This document shows positions 26,101 through 39,200 of a stretch of 64,000 bases of DNA, one piece after another; the stretch's first letter is position 1, and every line of letters begins with the position of its first letter. The notes below the pieces were generated by a model. The model was not told the DNA's origin, did no database searches, and was given only the letters and a program-made list of their open reading frames with translations. Both the position numbers and the translations under genes were made by a program. Origin of the DNA: Muricea muricata (lineage: Eukaryota; Cnidaria; Anthozoa; Malacalcyonacea; Plexauridae). Where the stretch lies: the NCBI GenBank assembly GCA_963855995.1, contig OY979719.1, positions 17,641,312 to 17,705,311 on the forward strand, read 5' to 3'.

Positions 26101-28413
26101 TGTCAAGTGGTGTTAGGTGATGTCAAATGATAGTAGGTGATGTCAAGTGATCCTATGTGATAGCAGGTGATGTCAAGTGATCCTATGTGATAGCAGGTGA
26201 TGTCAAGTGATCTTAAGTGATAGCAGGTGATGTCAAGTAATCCTAAGTAATAGTAGGTGATGTCAAGTGATAGTAGGTAATGTCAAGTTATCCCACGTGA
26301 AGGCAGGTGATTTCAAGTGAGAGTAGGTGATATGTCAAGTGATAGAAGGTGATATCAAGTGATTGTATGTGATGATTAAGGTGATGTCAAGTGATAGTAG
26401 GTGATACCAAGTGATGATGAATGATTTGTGTTGAACATACCTTCATCTTGCTAAAACAGTCTTTGGTAAATTTAAATGGCTCTGCTGAACTGTGTAGTTT
26501 TACCCTTGTCTTGCTACTGTCAATGAAACTGACATCTGTGGCAACCTGATAAAACATTTTTGTATTATCAAAAAAACAAAAATTTATCAAATGCTAACAG
26601 TTTCATTTAGTGCACCAAGTTAGTTTTTCTAGCTTACTTTCTCATTTCGACCAAATACTGGATTAACCCACTGATCTAACATCTCTCCAATTTCACTGGA
26701 CCCATTTGCGCCCCTGGACGGAAGAGGTTGGCTTCGACTCACACTTTGTGGCAACCAGGGAGTAAAATCAAGTGACAAATGTGATGCAAATTTACAAAAA
26801 GGATATCGTTTACTGGAGCCAGTTGTCTTTATTGAATTATCAGTCTTTTCATGTAATGGAGTTCTTGGTTCAGGTTTACTCACACTTGTATTGCCTGTTC
26901 GCAGGTTGACATACACTGGTTGGCCATCGCAAGGATTACATTGAAATAACCATTCAGAATCCTTCGGTGGCAATTTGGTGGTGATGTTACTAGTAGTTGC
27001 AATTGTGGAAAGTTTATCAGAGCTGAAGGAGTCTTCGTGTAAATCTGGTCTTTTAGTTCTCTTCGTCGCATTTATTTTTCCGCAGTCTGCATCATAATTT
27101 GAATTGCATGTAAGTTGTACACCAGAAACATTACTGCTAGAACATGTCATTACTGAATTACATGCTCTACTCTCATTTCTTTTCCTTTTGGCAGTAGATG
27201 AGTAAAGACTTCTTCTTAGGTCATATGCTTTTATAGGCCTTTTCACAACATTGGAATATTCTGTCTTGGAATCTGGGTCAGATTGAGCCATTTTGAACTC
27301 TTGAGATGAACTAGGATTTGACTCTTGGGAATTGGACTGGATGCCAAAAAACTCCTCGTTGAAAATCCCTTCTCTCTTTAGAAATTCACTCAAACATTCC
27401 TTCAAACAAGAAATAGGTTCACTCCAATCTTGGAATTCTACAAGAGTCTTATCTGGGTCGAATGTGATGTCATAGTTGTTACATGGAGACTCAAGGTTGA
27501 TAACAAAGCCAGCATATTTATCAAACTTCTTTGGAGTATACAACTCTTCCTCCTGATTGGTTGAGTTGGTCATGTTTAGACCACTAATTGCTCTGGCCAA
27601 GATATGGTTGGCCATTGTGTGGAACCTTGTCTTTAAAACTAGTCTCTTGTTGACATAGAAAAACTGGAAATTCTTGTTTGGGAAGCCTTCAAGACTGACA
27701 TTACCGGTTATGGTATAAATACCTCTTGTTCGGAAAACTGTTTTAAATGTTTTACTCTTCTCGCAGCTAAATATCTGTGATACCACAGACTGTGCAGAAG
27801 CGCAGGAATGTATTTGAAGGAATGTAGCACAGTTCTCCATGTTTCGCACAAGAAAGGACACATCTGGGTTCATTAAAGCGACCGACAAAACCTGTGTTCG
27901 AACTCGCTCCAAGTCCAATTTCTCTGAAACGAGTTTCTGTCTAACAGGCAAGGTATAAAATACCCCACAGATTTTGACTGTTGTACCATGCTTTGGCCTT
28001 AAGTCAGTGCTTTCACACACACCGATATCCCGTCCTGTTCTAACAAGCTTGCAGAAAGTACGGTTCGATGACTTATGCCGTGAAACAATCTCGACCTTTT
28101 GAGCTATTTTACACAAGCTTGCAAGAGCTTCGCCGCGGAATCCATAAGAGGCAACATCTTCCAAATCTTTGAGGTCATGACATTTGCTTGTAAAATAACG
28201 TTGGCCAACATTCCTCAAATCGTTCTGACGAATTCCCGTGCCATTGTCGTTAACTTGAAGAGAAACTGTAGAGAAATCTACGTCAACCGTGACGCTGCTG
28301 GATCCCGCATCGATGGAGTTCAAAACAAGTTCTTCTACGCATTGTGCGAGACTTGACAAAGTAACTCCAGATCTAAGTTGTGAAATGACATCGGTCTCCA
28401 GCCGTTGTATCAT
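23164..28413 (-). CDS. MLH3: DNA mismatch repair / meiotic crossover endonuclease MLH3; nine exons
   Basis: Exons on the minus strand: 28413-26638, 26545-26441, 25712-25586, 25120-24846, 24650-24627 (24 nt), 24336-24255, 23719-23620, 23513-23456, 23199-23164. All phases fit, giving 860 codons plus TAA (human about 1450; the difference is mainly the central linker). The N-terminal GHKL ATPase shows [28 protein letters not shown] and [18 protein letters not shown]. The C-terminal endonuclease motif is [12 protein letters not shown] (DQHAx2Ex4E), followed by ACHGAIRF and CAHGRP, all expected for catalytic MutL-gamma. MLH1-MLH3 nicks DNA in mismatch repair and resolves meiotic crossovers (family knowledge). 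The DQHA exon's downstream intron has a GC donor (AAAG|GCAAGT). The last exon adds only [11 protein letters not shown]. Intron 2 contains a minisatellite. Confidence 0.93.
25795..26425. repeat. Minisatellite (20/30 bp units) in MLH3 intron 2
   Basis: More than 20 copies of GATGTCAAGTGAT followed by TNNTAGGT or a 10 bp longer version. Unit lengths are 20 and 30 bp, built from a decamer ending GTGAT. The array ends about 15 bp from the donor of exon 2 (26441) and about 80 bp from the acceptor of exon 3, so it fills almost the whole intron. Confidence 0.85.
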
Positions 28414-28730
28414 AACTTTTAGCTATTCAAAGCGGAAATTCCTTTTTCTTGAAACATATTATATATTGTTCTTTGCTAATGTACGTGTGTGGATTAAACT
28501 AGACGCTTAAAACAGTCAAAAAAAAGTTTCAAAACAAATTTAAAAGGACGACAATGACACGCCATTTGCATTTTTGATTTTTGATTTTCCCGCCCCGGCA
28601 AAATTTCCCACAGTTCCGTACCACGATCTAATAATCCTTAATCTTAATCCAAACTTCAATCTTCAATTAGGATTACAGTTTTAAGTTTAATTCCTAGCTT
28701 CCGGTTTCTTCAATCCAATATGGCGGACAG
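28414..28730. promoter_or_regulatory. Probable bidirectional promoter of MLH3 (-) and a small plus-strand gene
   Basis: About 300 bp separate the MLH3 start codon from a GCTTCCGGTTTC ETS-type site (28698-28709) and a CAATATGGCGGAC YY1-type site (28715-28727). That ETS plus YY1 pairing just downstream of a start site is typical of housekeeping promoters in animals (knowledge). The ATG inside the YY1 box opens only MADRKQ before a stop. Confidence 0.45.
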
Positions 28731-28851
28731 GAAACAATGAAAATTTTCATTGGAAGAAATTTTGATGATATAATGCACCTACATTTGTGAAATCAAAGAT
28801 AAAAACGATTCTAAACGACATCAGAGACTATATATTTTGTGTATTAAAGGA

Positions 28852-29368
28852 AGTAAGTGAAATACAAGCAATAAACTCCCCGTGAAAAGCATTATAAATT
28901 GCTTTTTGAATGTTTACCAAATACCAATTTGTACTAATTTTGAGTTTATTCTTTTCAGTGGCTAAAGGCAAAGGAAAGTAAGTAACGAAAAGTTTTATCT
29001 GTGAATAACATGCATGAGTGGTGACTAGCTGGTTGAGTCTGTCAAATCTCTTGTATAGACTGTCGAATGAAACGTACTAAAAGAATCACTGTCCTTTTAA
29101 GGAGTATGTTGGTCCGTTTAGTAAGCGCAGCTGGCACTGGATATTTTTACACAATGAGAAGAAACAGAGCAAGACCTGTGAAACTGATCTTAATGAAACA
29201 TGATCCAATTGGTACGATTGCAAAATCAATATTTCACCTTCAAGACATAATTAGACTCCCTGTTGTATTTGAATCTAATTAGAATGATTCTTTTTTTCTT
29301 TTAGTGAACAAACATGTGCTCTTTGTGGAGACAAAAGTCAAAAAGGGGACATCGTCAAGATAGCATAG
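28852..29368 (+). CDS. Candidate 27-residue CxxC microprotein whose start codon is assembled by splicing
   Basis: Exon A ends AAAGGAA|GTAAGT at 28852; exon B is 28959-28977 (19 nt) between TTCTTTTCAG and GTAAGT; exon C starts 29305 after TTTTTTTCTTTTAG. Joined, the A of exon A and TG of exon B make ATG in a good context, and the frame reads MAKGKGNEQTCALCGDKSQK then GDIVKIA and TAG at 29366. CALCG looks like one zinc knuckle. An ATTAAA signal lies near 29532. I do not recognise the protein. All four splice signals are canonical, but with so few codons it could equally be a non-coding transcript. Confidence 0.35.
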
Positions 29369-30632
29369 AGACCATTGTTATCCCCTGGAAAACTGACATA
29401 ACATCAAGGACAGTCAATCCCGAGCAATATAGAAGTAATAGAACGGCTTAGAAGAACTTAGCAGTTCAATAACGTCTATATTAAACGTAAAATATAAATT
29501 GTCCCCTGAAGAAGTATACAAGTATATTTTGTATTAAAATTGCTGATGATATGTGGTATCCGCTTAGTTTCATCTTAATATATTGACCCAGTCACTCACC
29601 AAACTAATCCTTCCATTTTGCAACCTGATTCTCAGGGTCTTCACCTCCGCTACCCGCGCTACGGCGAAGACCCTGACACAGGCTGGTCACGTGGCATCCA
29701 AATTTTAGGTACTTGACATTCGTACTTAGCAGGGGTAGGTAAAAAGACGTTATCACAAATTATTGTCAAACAACAAGGGAGACCGACGAAGCGGGAAGTC
29801 ATCTGACTCTAAAACCGTATCTTTGCTTTCCTTTTGTGTTTGCATCACGGCTGTTGTAATCTAAAGGCCTGTTCAAACGAAGCCAACATCATGCAACATT
29901 GTTGGCCCAACATTTTGTGCGTTATGTGAAAATGTGCACATAAATAGTCCTAGAAAATTTAAAGTGAAGTTGCCGGGTTTTAAGTGTAAGAGGTATCAGG
30001 CCTTATCAAGACGGTAACTTCAGCAACCTGAGCGCTTTAGCTTGCGTTCTCAGTCTATTCCATGACTTTGTACTTACACATTTTAACCTAGAACAGCAAT
30101 GTCTATTTGACGTTTCAAACTTTTGTATGGGTAAACAAAGTTTTGACCGACATGAAATGCCAGTCAAAAATAACGCAAATATTACTCATTCAGTGTTGGT
30201 TTTTAGCTTTGTTAAACTCTAAAGAGTTTCAAATTTGAGTAGATAGTCGCATAGATTGGCTTATTGCCATTCCTGTTTAAAATATGTAAATATAAAGTCC
30301 TGAAATATATTTAAAGTGAAGATGCCGGATTTTCAAAAAAAAAGCGTTTTAGGCCGTATCACGGAGATAACTTGAGCAACACTAGCCCGTCAGCTCGCGT
30401 TTCCACTCCATTCCATGATTGTGTGCAAGTGAGAGAGTTCCAAACACAACCACTTATGCAAAGATAAAAACTATTATTTATTATCCCATTGTTCTTTCTA
30501 CTGAACAAATGAATACATATATTCATGCCTGCTACAATGGTTGTCGTAGAAAGTGAAAAGAAAATGTTATATTTTTCTGGTAATGGAAATAACTTGAATA
30601 TGAAAAGTTGCCGAGCGGCCAAACATTCTCGT
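29369..30632. repeat. Gene-free stretch containing diverged tandem repeats
   Basis: About 29944-30090 and 30295-30430 are diverged direct copies (TTTAAAGTGAAG[TA]TGCCGG, then TATCA[AC]G, AACTT, CTCCATTCCATGA-like text). A palindrome near 29617-29697 resembles 12243-12325. No gene is supported. Confidence 0.5.
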
Positions 30633-32578
30633 TTACAAAGCGGAAAGCAAAGTCTGCATTTTGCAACAAATGGCTCCGGTCTTGAAATATTCATCTTTGG
30701 CTATGGTCGCATTTACGTTGCACTCGCATCTGCACGTGCGAGCGTCCATGAGATACCACGAGGTGCATGATGGGTAACAAGAGCAGCTTGTCGCCAAGTG
30801 TTCGGGGTCGGGGCACGCGTGTTCTGCACCGGGAGTCTGGGAAAAAGTGCATTCCAACTTTTGTAACACGCCTAGTAAAAACATGGAAACATGCAAAATT
30901 ACAATGTATTTGCAGACGAAAGTCAGACAAAATTTTTGATGAAGTCCAAGGAGATGATAAAGTTTGGTCAAAATTCATAACAAAACTCCACCTTCCCCTA
31001 ACAGAAACCCTGAAAAGTTTTGTAGTAACAGACCCCCTCCCCCCCGATTATTCAAAGCACTCATTTCATACCTGAATCCCCTTTGGGTCCAATTGGACCT
31101 GTAACTCCAGGTATCCCCTTTTCACCCTCAGTGCCCCTCTCACCAGTATCTCCTCGCGCTCCCTTTTGTCCTTTTTCACCATCATATCCAATTGGTCCGA
31201 CGGGTCCTGGAGGACCACCGGGTGTTCCTAAATTATAGAAATAAGGACCCGAATTTTAAGATACAAGTCTAAGACGCGGAATAAAGACATCCAGAGGTCA
31301 TTATCAAAACAAATACAGTGAGAGTTCTATCAGATTTTAACAACAGTGTTTTACGAAACAACTTACCAGATTCACCCTTCACCCCAGGTGCTCCTGGTGA
31401 CCCTGGAAGTCCCCTGATACCCCTTGGACCATTCAGACCAGGCTCTCCACGTAACCCTCTCAATCCTCGGGATCCTGTACTCCCCCGTGGACCAGGCGGG
31501 CCTCTCGGGCAAGAGGCTAAAATCAGAATAAAGACAATTTCGAAAGAGAAAAGCGTTGTGCTCCGTAATGTAGAAATTATATGATTGAAACGTGCAAGTT
31601 CCTTTGAATGAAGTGTTTCGTATATCAAATTAAACACTTCACTTGTTGAGGCCTTGTATTTCCGTCTTTCAACTGGTAAAATATGCTATTCATTCGCTCT
31701 TTTTCCAATGGTAAAATTTCTCTATGGGCTCGGTTTAATGTAAAGGGAAAATGCTTGTAGTTTTCTGTATGATTTTTTAACTTGGGTTAACACTTTACCT
31801 TGGCGAAACTGTCTGGCACTCGTTAATCATGCAGAAAAACAATACATCGGTCTGTCATGACCTCAACAAGTTTCCGTTTTAGTAGTAATATTTCATGGTT
31901 TGATGGTTGTATGAAACCACAATGAAACAATTAAATACATAACTTGTTATACATTATGCAATGAAGTCAGGCAGGAATCACCAAAGATTACTAGACGAGA
32001 GACTTCAGCTGCTTACCACAAGAAAATACGGTTAAGGATGTAGGCAAATCATCAAGTTATTAAATTACATAAAAATTTGAACACTGCTTGTTTGTCAATT
32101 GCGAGTATTTTTATCCCATCGACCCTACGATCTTTCCATCTTCTAATCTTTCTTAATCGAGCGGGTAACAAGAAAATCGAACCAGAGAGGCTGGTTATGT
32201 ATAACTGTATTAATATTGCTATAACGTTTTGGTTTTGGCAATGAAGCCTTATATCTATAAGTATAACACAGAAAACTTTATCACTTGAATTCAATTTGAT
32301 AATATTAGCTATATTTAAAAACAGACTTGTGAGATTTGTAGCTCTGCATAGCGAAAGCAAAATTTATTGATAATTGTTATATTTTGAAAAAAAAATTACA
32401 TAAAATATGGTGTACCTTCAAAACAGTTATCAATAAGCATGTAAAATATTGAAGACGTCTTACCTCTAGATCTGCGTGCAAAAATTTTCCGCACGAAACG
32501 AAAATGTCCGGTCGTAAACGGCACGACCACTGCGCAAAATAGAACCAGAGCACAGATAAACAATTTGATAGACGCCAT
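30633..32578 (-). CDS. Secreted collagen-like protein with C-terminal resistin-like cysteine domain; four exons
   Basis: Exons on the minus strand: 32578-32464, 31516-31367, 31227-31072, 30871-30633; all phase 1 junctions, 219 codons plus TAA. Residues 1-23 are a signal peptide ([20 protein letters not shown]), then a basic linker ending ARRSRG. Residues about 42-140 are about 32 Gly-X-Y triplets with one extra Gly near the exon 2/3 junction. Residues 141-219 are cysteine-rich: C-X9-CSC-X3-C-X10-CRCEC-X17-CC with SW after the fourth Cys of this block. Vertebrate resistin/RELM has C-X8-C-X-C-X3-C-X10-C-X-C-X-C-X9-CC with GSW in the same place, so the match is close apart from an 8-residue insertion before CC. 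It would trimerise through the collagen helix and act outside the cell; receptor and role are unknown. Confidence 0.85.
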
Positions 32579-33263
32579 CGAGGTAGCGATGCCTTATATA
32601 ACAACAACAAATAGTCAGAAAATATAAACACTGTTCGCGTCTGTGTCTAGTGCAGCCAGATAACTGCGCAACTAGCCAGATGTATCTCGCGTTTTGATTC
32701 AGTTATTTGTGTGAAGTGAAGGCGTTAGAAGAACAATAGCCCAAATGTCGCAGCTTATTCTCTCGAAGTTTCTAACATAGCTTCTTATCCGCATTTGCAT
32801 AGAATGCGGTTTCCGTTTAAGCAGGCGATGAAATTTAAAACCGTCAAAAAGTGTTTACCAATAACAATAAAATGAGTGTTGTTTTTTTACAAATCGCATT
32901 ATCAACAAGTTACGTCCAAAAATTCCCAAATATGCCCTCGATATTACGAGTTATATTGTCATAATTCGCACTTAATTTGGCTAGATGTTATGAATATGAC
33001 AGATATTTACTATATTCGATATTTCATGGACATGTGGCGAAGCAGTAACTTTATCTGGCTAGTCCGGGGTTTTTTTATCAAACCATTTATAGCTACTAAA
33101 ACTATCAAATTGCCACTTTCGGCTAGTACTTTTGGCCTACTCTTTGTGGTTTTGCGAGCATTTTTGCATTAATTAAATACAAATAACACTGCAATCCAAA
33201 GGACATTGACAACCGCTAAGTAACATCGCTCAAAAGGTGACTGCGTGTTTGTAACTAAACATT

Positions 33264-36200
33264 TTAGAGTTTTACTTTTCTTGGTCGATGAGCGCCTTTG
33301 TATGGATCAAAAATCTCATCAAAGTCATAATCTTTATCCTCAAGTGTCCTTTGTTTCTGCGCTTCCTTTGCAGCCTGCGAGCTCGGAGAGGCAACAACTG
33401 CCGGTCGCATGCTATTCTCCGGTCGAAACTCGACCACGTGTAGACCTTTTCGCTCTGCAAGTTGTTCATGGGTCTCCTGCAGGAAAAAAATATGAGAAAC
33501 TTAAGGAGTGTCATCTCCTGACTTTGAGTGATGTGATTTTATGTCGTCCCAACAATATTTGTCCTGCTTGGTTACAGAATAGTATTGTTAAATGAATCTT
33601 ACGAAAGTCATATGCAGTGTAAAGTTTGGTTTCATTTCATGTACTGAATATACTCGGCAATACGTCTTAACACAACAACAAGTATCCTTGGTTTCCCAAG
33701 ACTAATGAATAAATGTCAGTAAAAACAATCCTTTATAACAACATTCTGTCCGAAAAAATGTCACTTTGACAAAATAGGGAATAAAATCAGTTTCGATTGA
33801 ATACAGTTAAAGAATAGATGAAATAAGAAGGTGGCAATTTTGGCTCGCCTCTTTGTAAATATCAGCTGCTAAGAAATAAAAGTTTTTATTCATGCTTGGC
33901 AAAATGCTCGAGCAAAATGAGGAGCAAAATGAAATGCATAAGCTCGGCATTGTTATATGCAAAAAATGATCTGTGTTTTTGTTGAGGCTGAGAACACACA
34001 GGTCGAAAGAGAATCAAACATTGATTTTCATTTTGCTGTAATTGCATGTTAGCTGCTGCACTTTTGATGAAGTTGGGAAATTGAAGAGGATGACCGTTTA
34101 AGGCAATATTTCTTTGAGGCCTTATGATGAACGTTCTTCAAACTACCACCAATGCTGGTCAACATAAAAAGTCATCTATAATAATTTTTAACTTGAAAAA
34201 ATCTTATGGACATATGTTTTTCAATTTGACATCCCCTTGGAAGACACTGTTTTGTCGCTCGTACCTGACTCAATAATCCTTGAAATACAGCACGGACCAC
34301 GCTGATTGGAGTAGTCGAACCAGTAATCTTACATCTCATATCTTCTATTCCAAGCACGTCAGCCACCGCACGGATGATCCTGTGACATCGCAAGCCATAA
34401 CCTTAAAGGACAGATGCAAACATTTGATTTTGCAAAATTTTGTACATTTTTGCAATCTTCAGTGAAAAGCTGAAATCGACTGTAAAAACTTTATCATAAG
34501 TACCAAATTTGGGCTGGAAGAGTAATTGATGCAGACTTGACTGAACTAGAACACGATGCGCTGAGTACGGAATTTGAATTGAATTTTGAATACATTCATT
34601 GTACTGATCATTGCCAGGAGAGGGGCGTGAATTTTCAAGGAGGGGGGGAGGGGTTCTGAGGGGAGGGGGTAAACAATCTCTGAGCAGGGGGGAGGGGGTA
34701 ATACGCACATGCCTTTCCTCAAAATCCAGGTATATACCCTTATACTACACCAGCAAATAATATATTTAGCTAAACGGTAATAATACAAGCGTTTCTAGCC
34801 TGGGCCTACCAGGTTAGACTTACCTGGAGGTTTTCGCTCAAATCGTATCGTTGTTTTACGATGCGTGATCACAAAATCGTGATAAACTGCAAGAGGAACA
34901 TTGAAGAAGACGTAAGGGTAGAGGAGTGCGGAGATAAATACCGAGGAGGGATTTATGTCTCATAAGTATATTTACCTGTGCGATCTTCACAACGATCAAT
35001 GTAGTACAAATAATTCGCCGCCTTGTTCCGGGCCTAAATAAACAACACGGTAAAAATTTTATTCGAAAATTCCCAGAATTTGTCTGAGAATCTGAATATT
35101 CTAAAAATGTTCTTAAAATAGCTAAGAATGTAAAACCAGGGACCCCCGAGCCCTCACTTTTCGCCGCAGATAAAGATTCCTACGGTGTTACAGGGCCGTA
35201 GGGAGTTTATGTATATATAACTATGTACCCTTCATTTACAAACGAAGTTTTGTGTTCAAAGCATTTTCAGCAAAACCTCTTTTCGATTTTGAAAGAGCTA
35301 AGTCAGCGCAGCTGTTTCTCAGGTTATAATTTGCTTGTGGTTCATCATTCCTAATGTGTATATCAATATTGATTTATTTCGTTTGGGTCTTTTTTCAAAC
35401 GTCTCTCTACCAAGAATGTCAGGGGTTACCAAATCCTGTAAAATTACCAGAACTGTAGAGAAATTTGCACTTCCGAGGTTCTAGTTTTCAAAATTTTCCA
35501 GAGACCACCCTTGCTGAAACCCACGCTCCCTTGATGACTCGCGCCACTAACCCGACTATGCCTTCCCTCCTCTAGTTCAAATTACGCCCCTCAAATCTGT
35601 TTCACACCTTCTTCAAAGCGCTGATCCCACTCTGTCCTTTCCCAACCGCAAATCCCGCCGCGCCATTTCTGTTTCCAACAACGACAATAGCGCGTTGCGA
35701 TCTTTTTCTGCCGCCTGGAGTCATGTTGCTTACTCGACGAAGCTTAAAACATGTTGATGTATAAAATTAGGAATGCGGTGAAGCGGACAAGAGAGAACTC
35801 CCAAGATTTGGGAACCGCTATAACCGCTATAACCGGAACCGCTATAACCGGACAAGAGAGAACTCCCAAGATTTGGGAACCGCTATAACTACTTTCTCCA
35901 TATAGCGATAGGCTGACTGAGTGTAGTTTCTTCGATATCAATGTAATCTTGAATGTAATTATGATTTTTTATTTTATTTCAGTCACTCAGTGTTATGTGC
36001 TCAGGTGAAAATGATGTTTGTAGTGTTTACTCTACGTGGTTGGAGACTGGAGTACGGAATATTTCGAAACTGAGTCTAGTTTTTTCGATATGAACTGGGA
36101 TTCCAAAGTCGTAAGTTCGATTCCCGCCGTGGTCAGGTACAGCGTGTCCCAAAAAAGGTCCCCTTTTGAAGTCAAGCACCAGCGCCGCACGTTCGAATTT

Positions 36201-39200
36201 GAATGTTAATTTTAACTCCCTGATGAACCCAAGAATGCGTATAGAGCATTATTGTAGAGAATTTTTATGCATGCAATTCGTTCCGTCAAAATAATATGGG
36301 AGTTAAATTTGAACACACAGCAAAAGCGGTAGCAAAAGAAGTTTTGGGACACACTGTATAGTTTTCAGCTTGCCCGGTGTGGATATGAACTCCAAGTAAT
36401 ATCATGATCTTGTAGTTTTGTGTGATTTTACTTTCAACCATCGTTGCAGGCGGAAGCATTCTTTATACCTCCAAAACAATTGACTGGAATTCCTCTAAGC
36501 GATCTATGAGAAGAATTGAAATAGAACGCTGAGTTTGTGTAATGCTGTGAAATGCAGTATAGACAGAAAAAAACGAACAACCTGTTCTGGCCTGATGAAA
36601 AAAGCATTAAACAATGTTTTGCCGCCCACATTGTTCAAGGTTGTCAATATTGTTACACCTGATTGCAGGTTAGTTCAGGCTCAATAATACTCAACAATAT
36701 TGTTGACAACATTGAACAATGTTGGCAGCAAAACATTCAAGCCTGTTTTCATCAGGCCAGAACAGATTGTTCGTTTTTGGCTGTGTAATGAACCATTTTC
36801 CAATTGAATATCGTAAACTATGCATGGATGGTTTCGAGGGGCGACGCAACGTGAAAGAAAACTTAAAACGTTTAGTACATTAATGGATGGTATCACTAAA
36901 GGTTTTTTGGGCGTAGCATTAACTAGGGGATTATTGAACAACTCTTCCTTGACGTAAGACTAGTGGAAATAGGCGCGGGTAACTCCGGCGTAGCACCAAC
37001 ACGGATCCACCCTGGCCGCCATGTAAATATCCTCTATATTCTTGCTAATTTTGATTAAAATGTCAATCTACCGCGAGTAAAATCGCCATCCTCAATGCGA
37101 TGATTCTTGGAACTCTATTCTTCTCTATTACTCTACCTCCTGTGGTCAACTCAGGCGGCCCAAATTGCCGACCACGCCATGTTTTGCCACTCCATCCTCG
37201 TTTTGAGAGATCCTGCCCATACAGTTTCTCCCCTTTTATAAACGCTTTCTTCCATTCCGGTATTTCTTTACTGTGTTTTCTTTCAACAGCAAACGGTGAA
37301 GGAGCTTGTTGCCTCTGTGGTCGCGTGGCAGCAACCTCAGACATTTGAGGTTTGAGGAAATAGTTTTCTTTGTATTTCTTTTTGCTTTTTCGTGGAGTGA
37401 CTTGAACGGGTGTGTTGAGACCGGGCCATGTCTTGCCAAACTTACCTGGATAAATATAATAAATATGTCAGATATTCAGCCAAAAACTTACTAAACCATG
37501 TTAAAAACTAACCGAAATCAATGATTGGACGCTGATGACGTAAACATGACGAATGTGTGGTGCCCAGGCCCCACGCATTGGCACCTTTTATAAAAGCGCG
37601 CGAAAATAAAACAGGAACAAAATGGCTGGCTTACAGCAGACTTGTCTCGTTTGACGAAGACAATATAGCGGAATTGATATCAGAAAAAGATAACAAAAGC
37701 ATTAAAGGTTGTATGAAGACATTTTCCAAGAGTATCTACGCCACAAGAACATCACTAAACGTTTTAAGGTTTGCCAACGGAAATTTTAAATTCAAATAAT
37801 TTTGCATTGTCAGTTGTTTGTCTTGTTTGAGTTTTTTCACCATACTACAATATTTTTGAATGCATAATAAAACAGTTATTGGATGAGGCTTCGCATGATA
37901 TCAAGGATTATTCAGACCTGGACTCAGCCTCATCCAATAATTGTATTTTATGCTAATACCAACCATCCTGAACTTAAAGCTGTAATTCTAATCCAAATGA
38001 CTTAATTCTAAATCTAATGTCAATTAATTTAATCACAATCAATCAATCACATTCTAACTAGCCATCAAATGTACTGTAGGTTATGGACATGATTTGTCTG
38101 TAAAAGTTCTTACCAAATCCAGTTGGAACAGTTTCTTTATCCTTGGGCCTAGTCTTCTTCTTTCCTCGTCCTGTGCCACGGCCGCCAGTCACTGCACCCC
38201 AGAGCTTTTCATAATCCCCTTATAAAGATAAATAGTTAGATAATGGTTTATGTAAAAAAATAGAAAATTGGAAAGACATATAGAAACACAACAAAAAAAC
38301 ATACTCCAAATAATAATGTCATCTTGTAAACTCAAGATATGAGTTATAGTGAAGTCGCTTAACCAAAAGATCGTTGCTGGCGTGGACAAACTTGAGCACC
38401 CCCTCTACAATTGATTGAATTGAAGTCAGGGGGGTGTTACCTCAATGAGGTGGTACATTAACGGTTGGCAATTTTTCTCTGCCAGTCAATGATATTTAAT
38501 TTGAGAACATCAAACAGGAAATTATATGTGCCCATTTATCTGTTGTCAAGTCCATGTCTTTGAAAAATATCCCAACACCTTCTTATTAAATACAATGATT
38601 GAGTAAAACATGAACAAACATTCGGAATCGTTATTTCAAAAAAATAACTTTTCACCCCCCAGGATGATAAATTTTTCGAATATCTTCATTACATCCCCAA
38701 AAACATTTCAATTTGTCATTATGAGTCGCGGGGAAAGAAATACAGACTTTGTCTGCTTTGTCACGATCTTGCCAATTTTTGCTGCTTAGCGACCGGACTA
38801 TTATTGGAATAAAACAAGTATTATTATTTCGAATTTATTTCAGGGTAACTGTCAAACCAAGATGGAATAGAGTTAAAATATCACCATTATAATTTTTGTC
38901 TTGTTTTATTCAAATAATGTAACTTGTATCTTGAATTTACAAGATGTCATTATTATTCGGAGTATTTTTTTTTGTATTTCGTAAAACAGACATATAGAAA
39001 GACATGTTAGTTGTTTGTGATTTCAAAGCATTGAAAATGAAAATATTACAAATCCCTCAAATTTCTCTAACCTGTCACACTTGAAAGTTGTCTGTATTTA
39101 ACCAAACTTGATGGCAACAAATTCCAAGGACTGCCATGTTGAATTCTCCCTATATTACAATTAAACAACTTAATCCACAAATTTTGGACCACCAAGCTTT

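Noticed and set aside
25795-26425. Regular repeats resembling a CRISPR array
   Set aside because: No unique spacers; it is a contiguous minisatellite within a eukaryotic intron.
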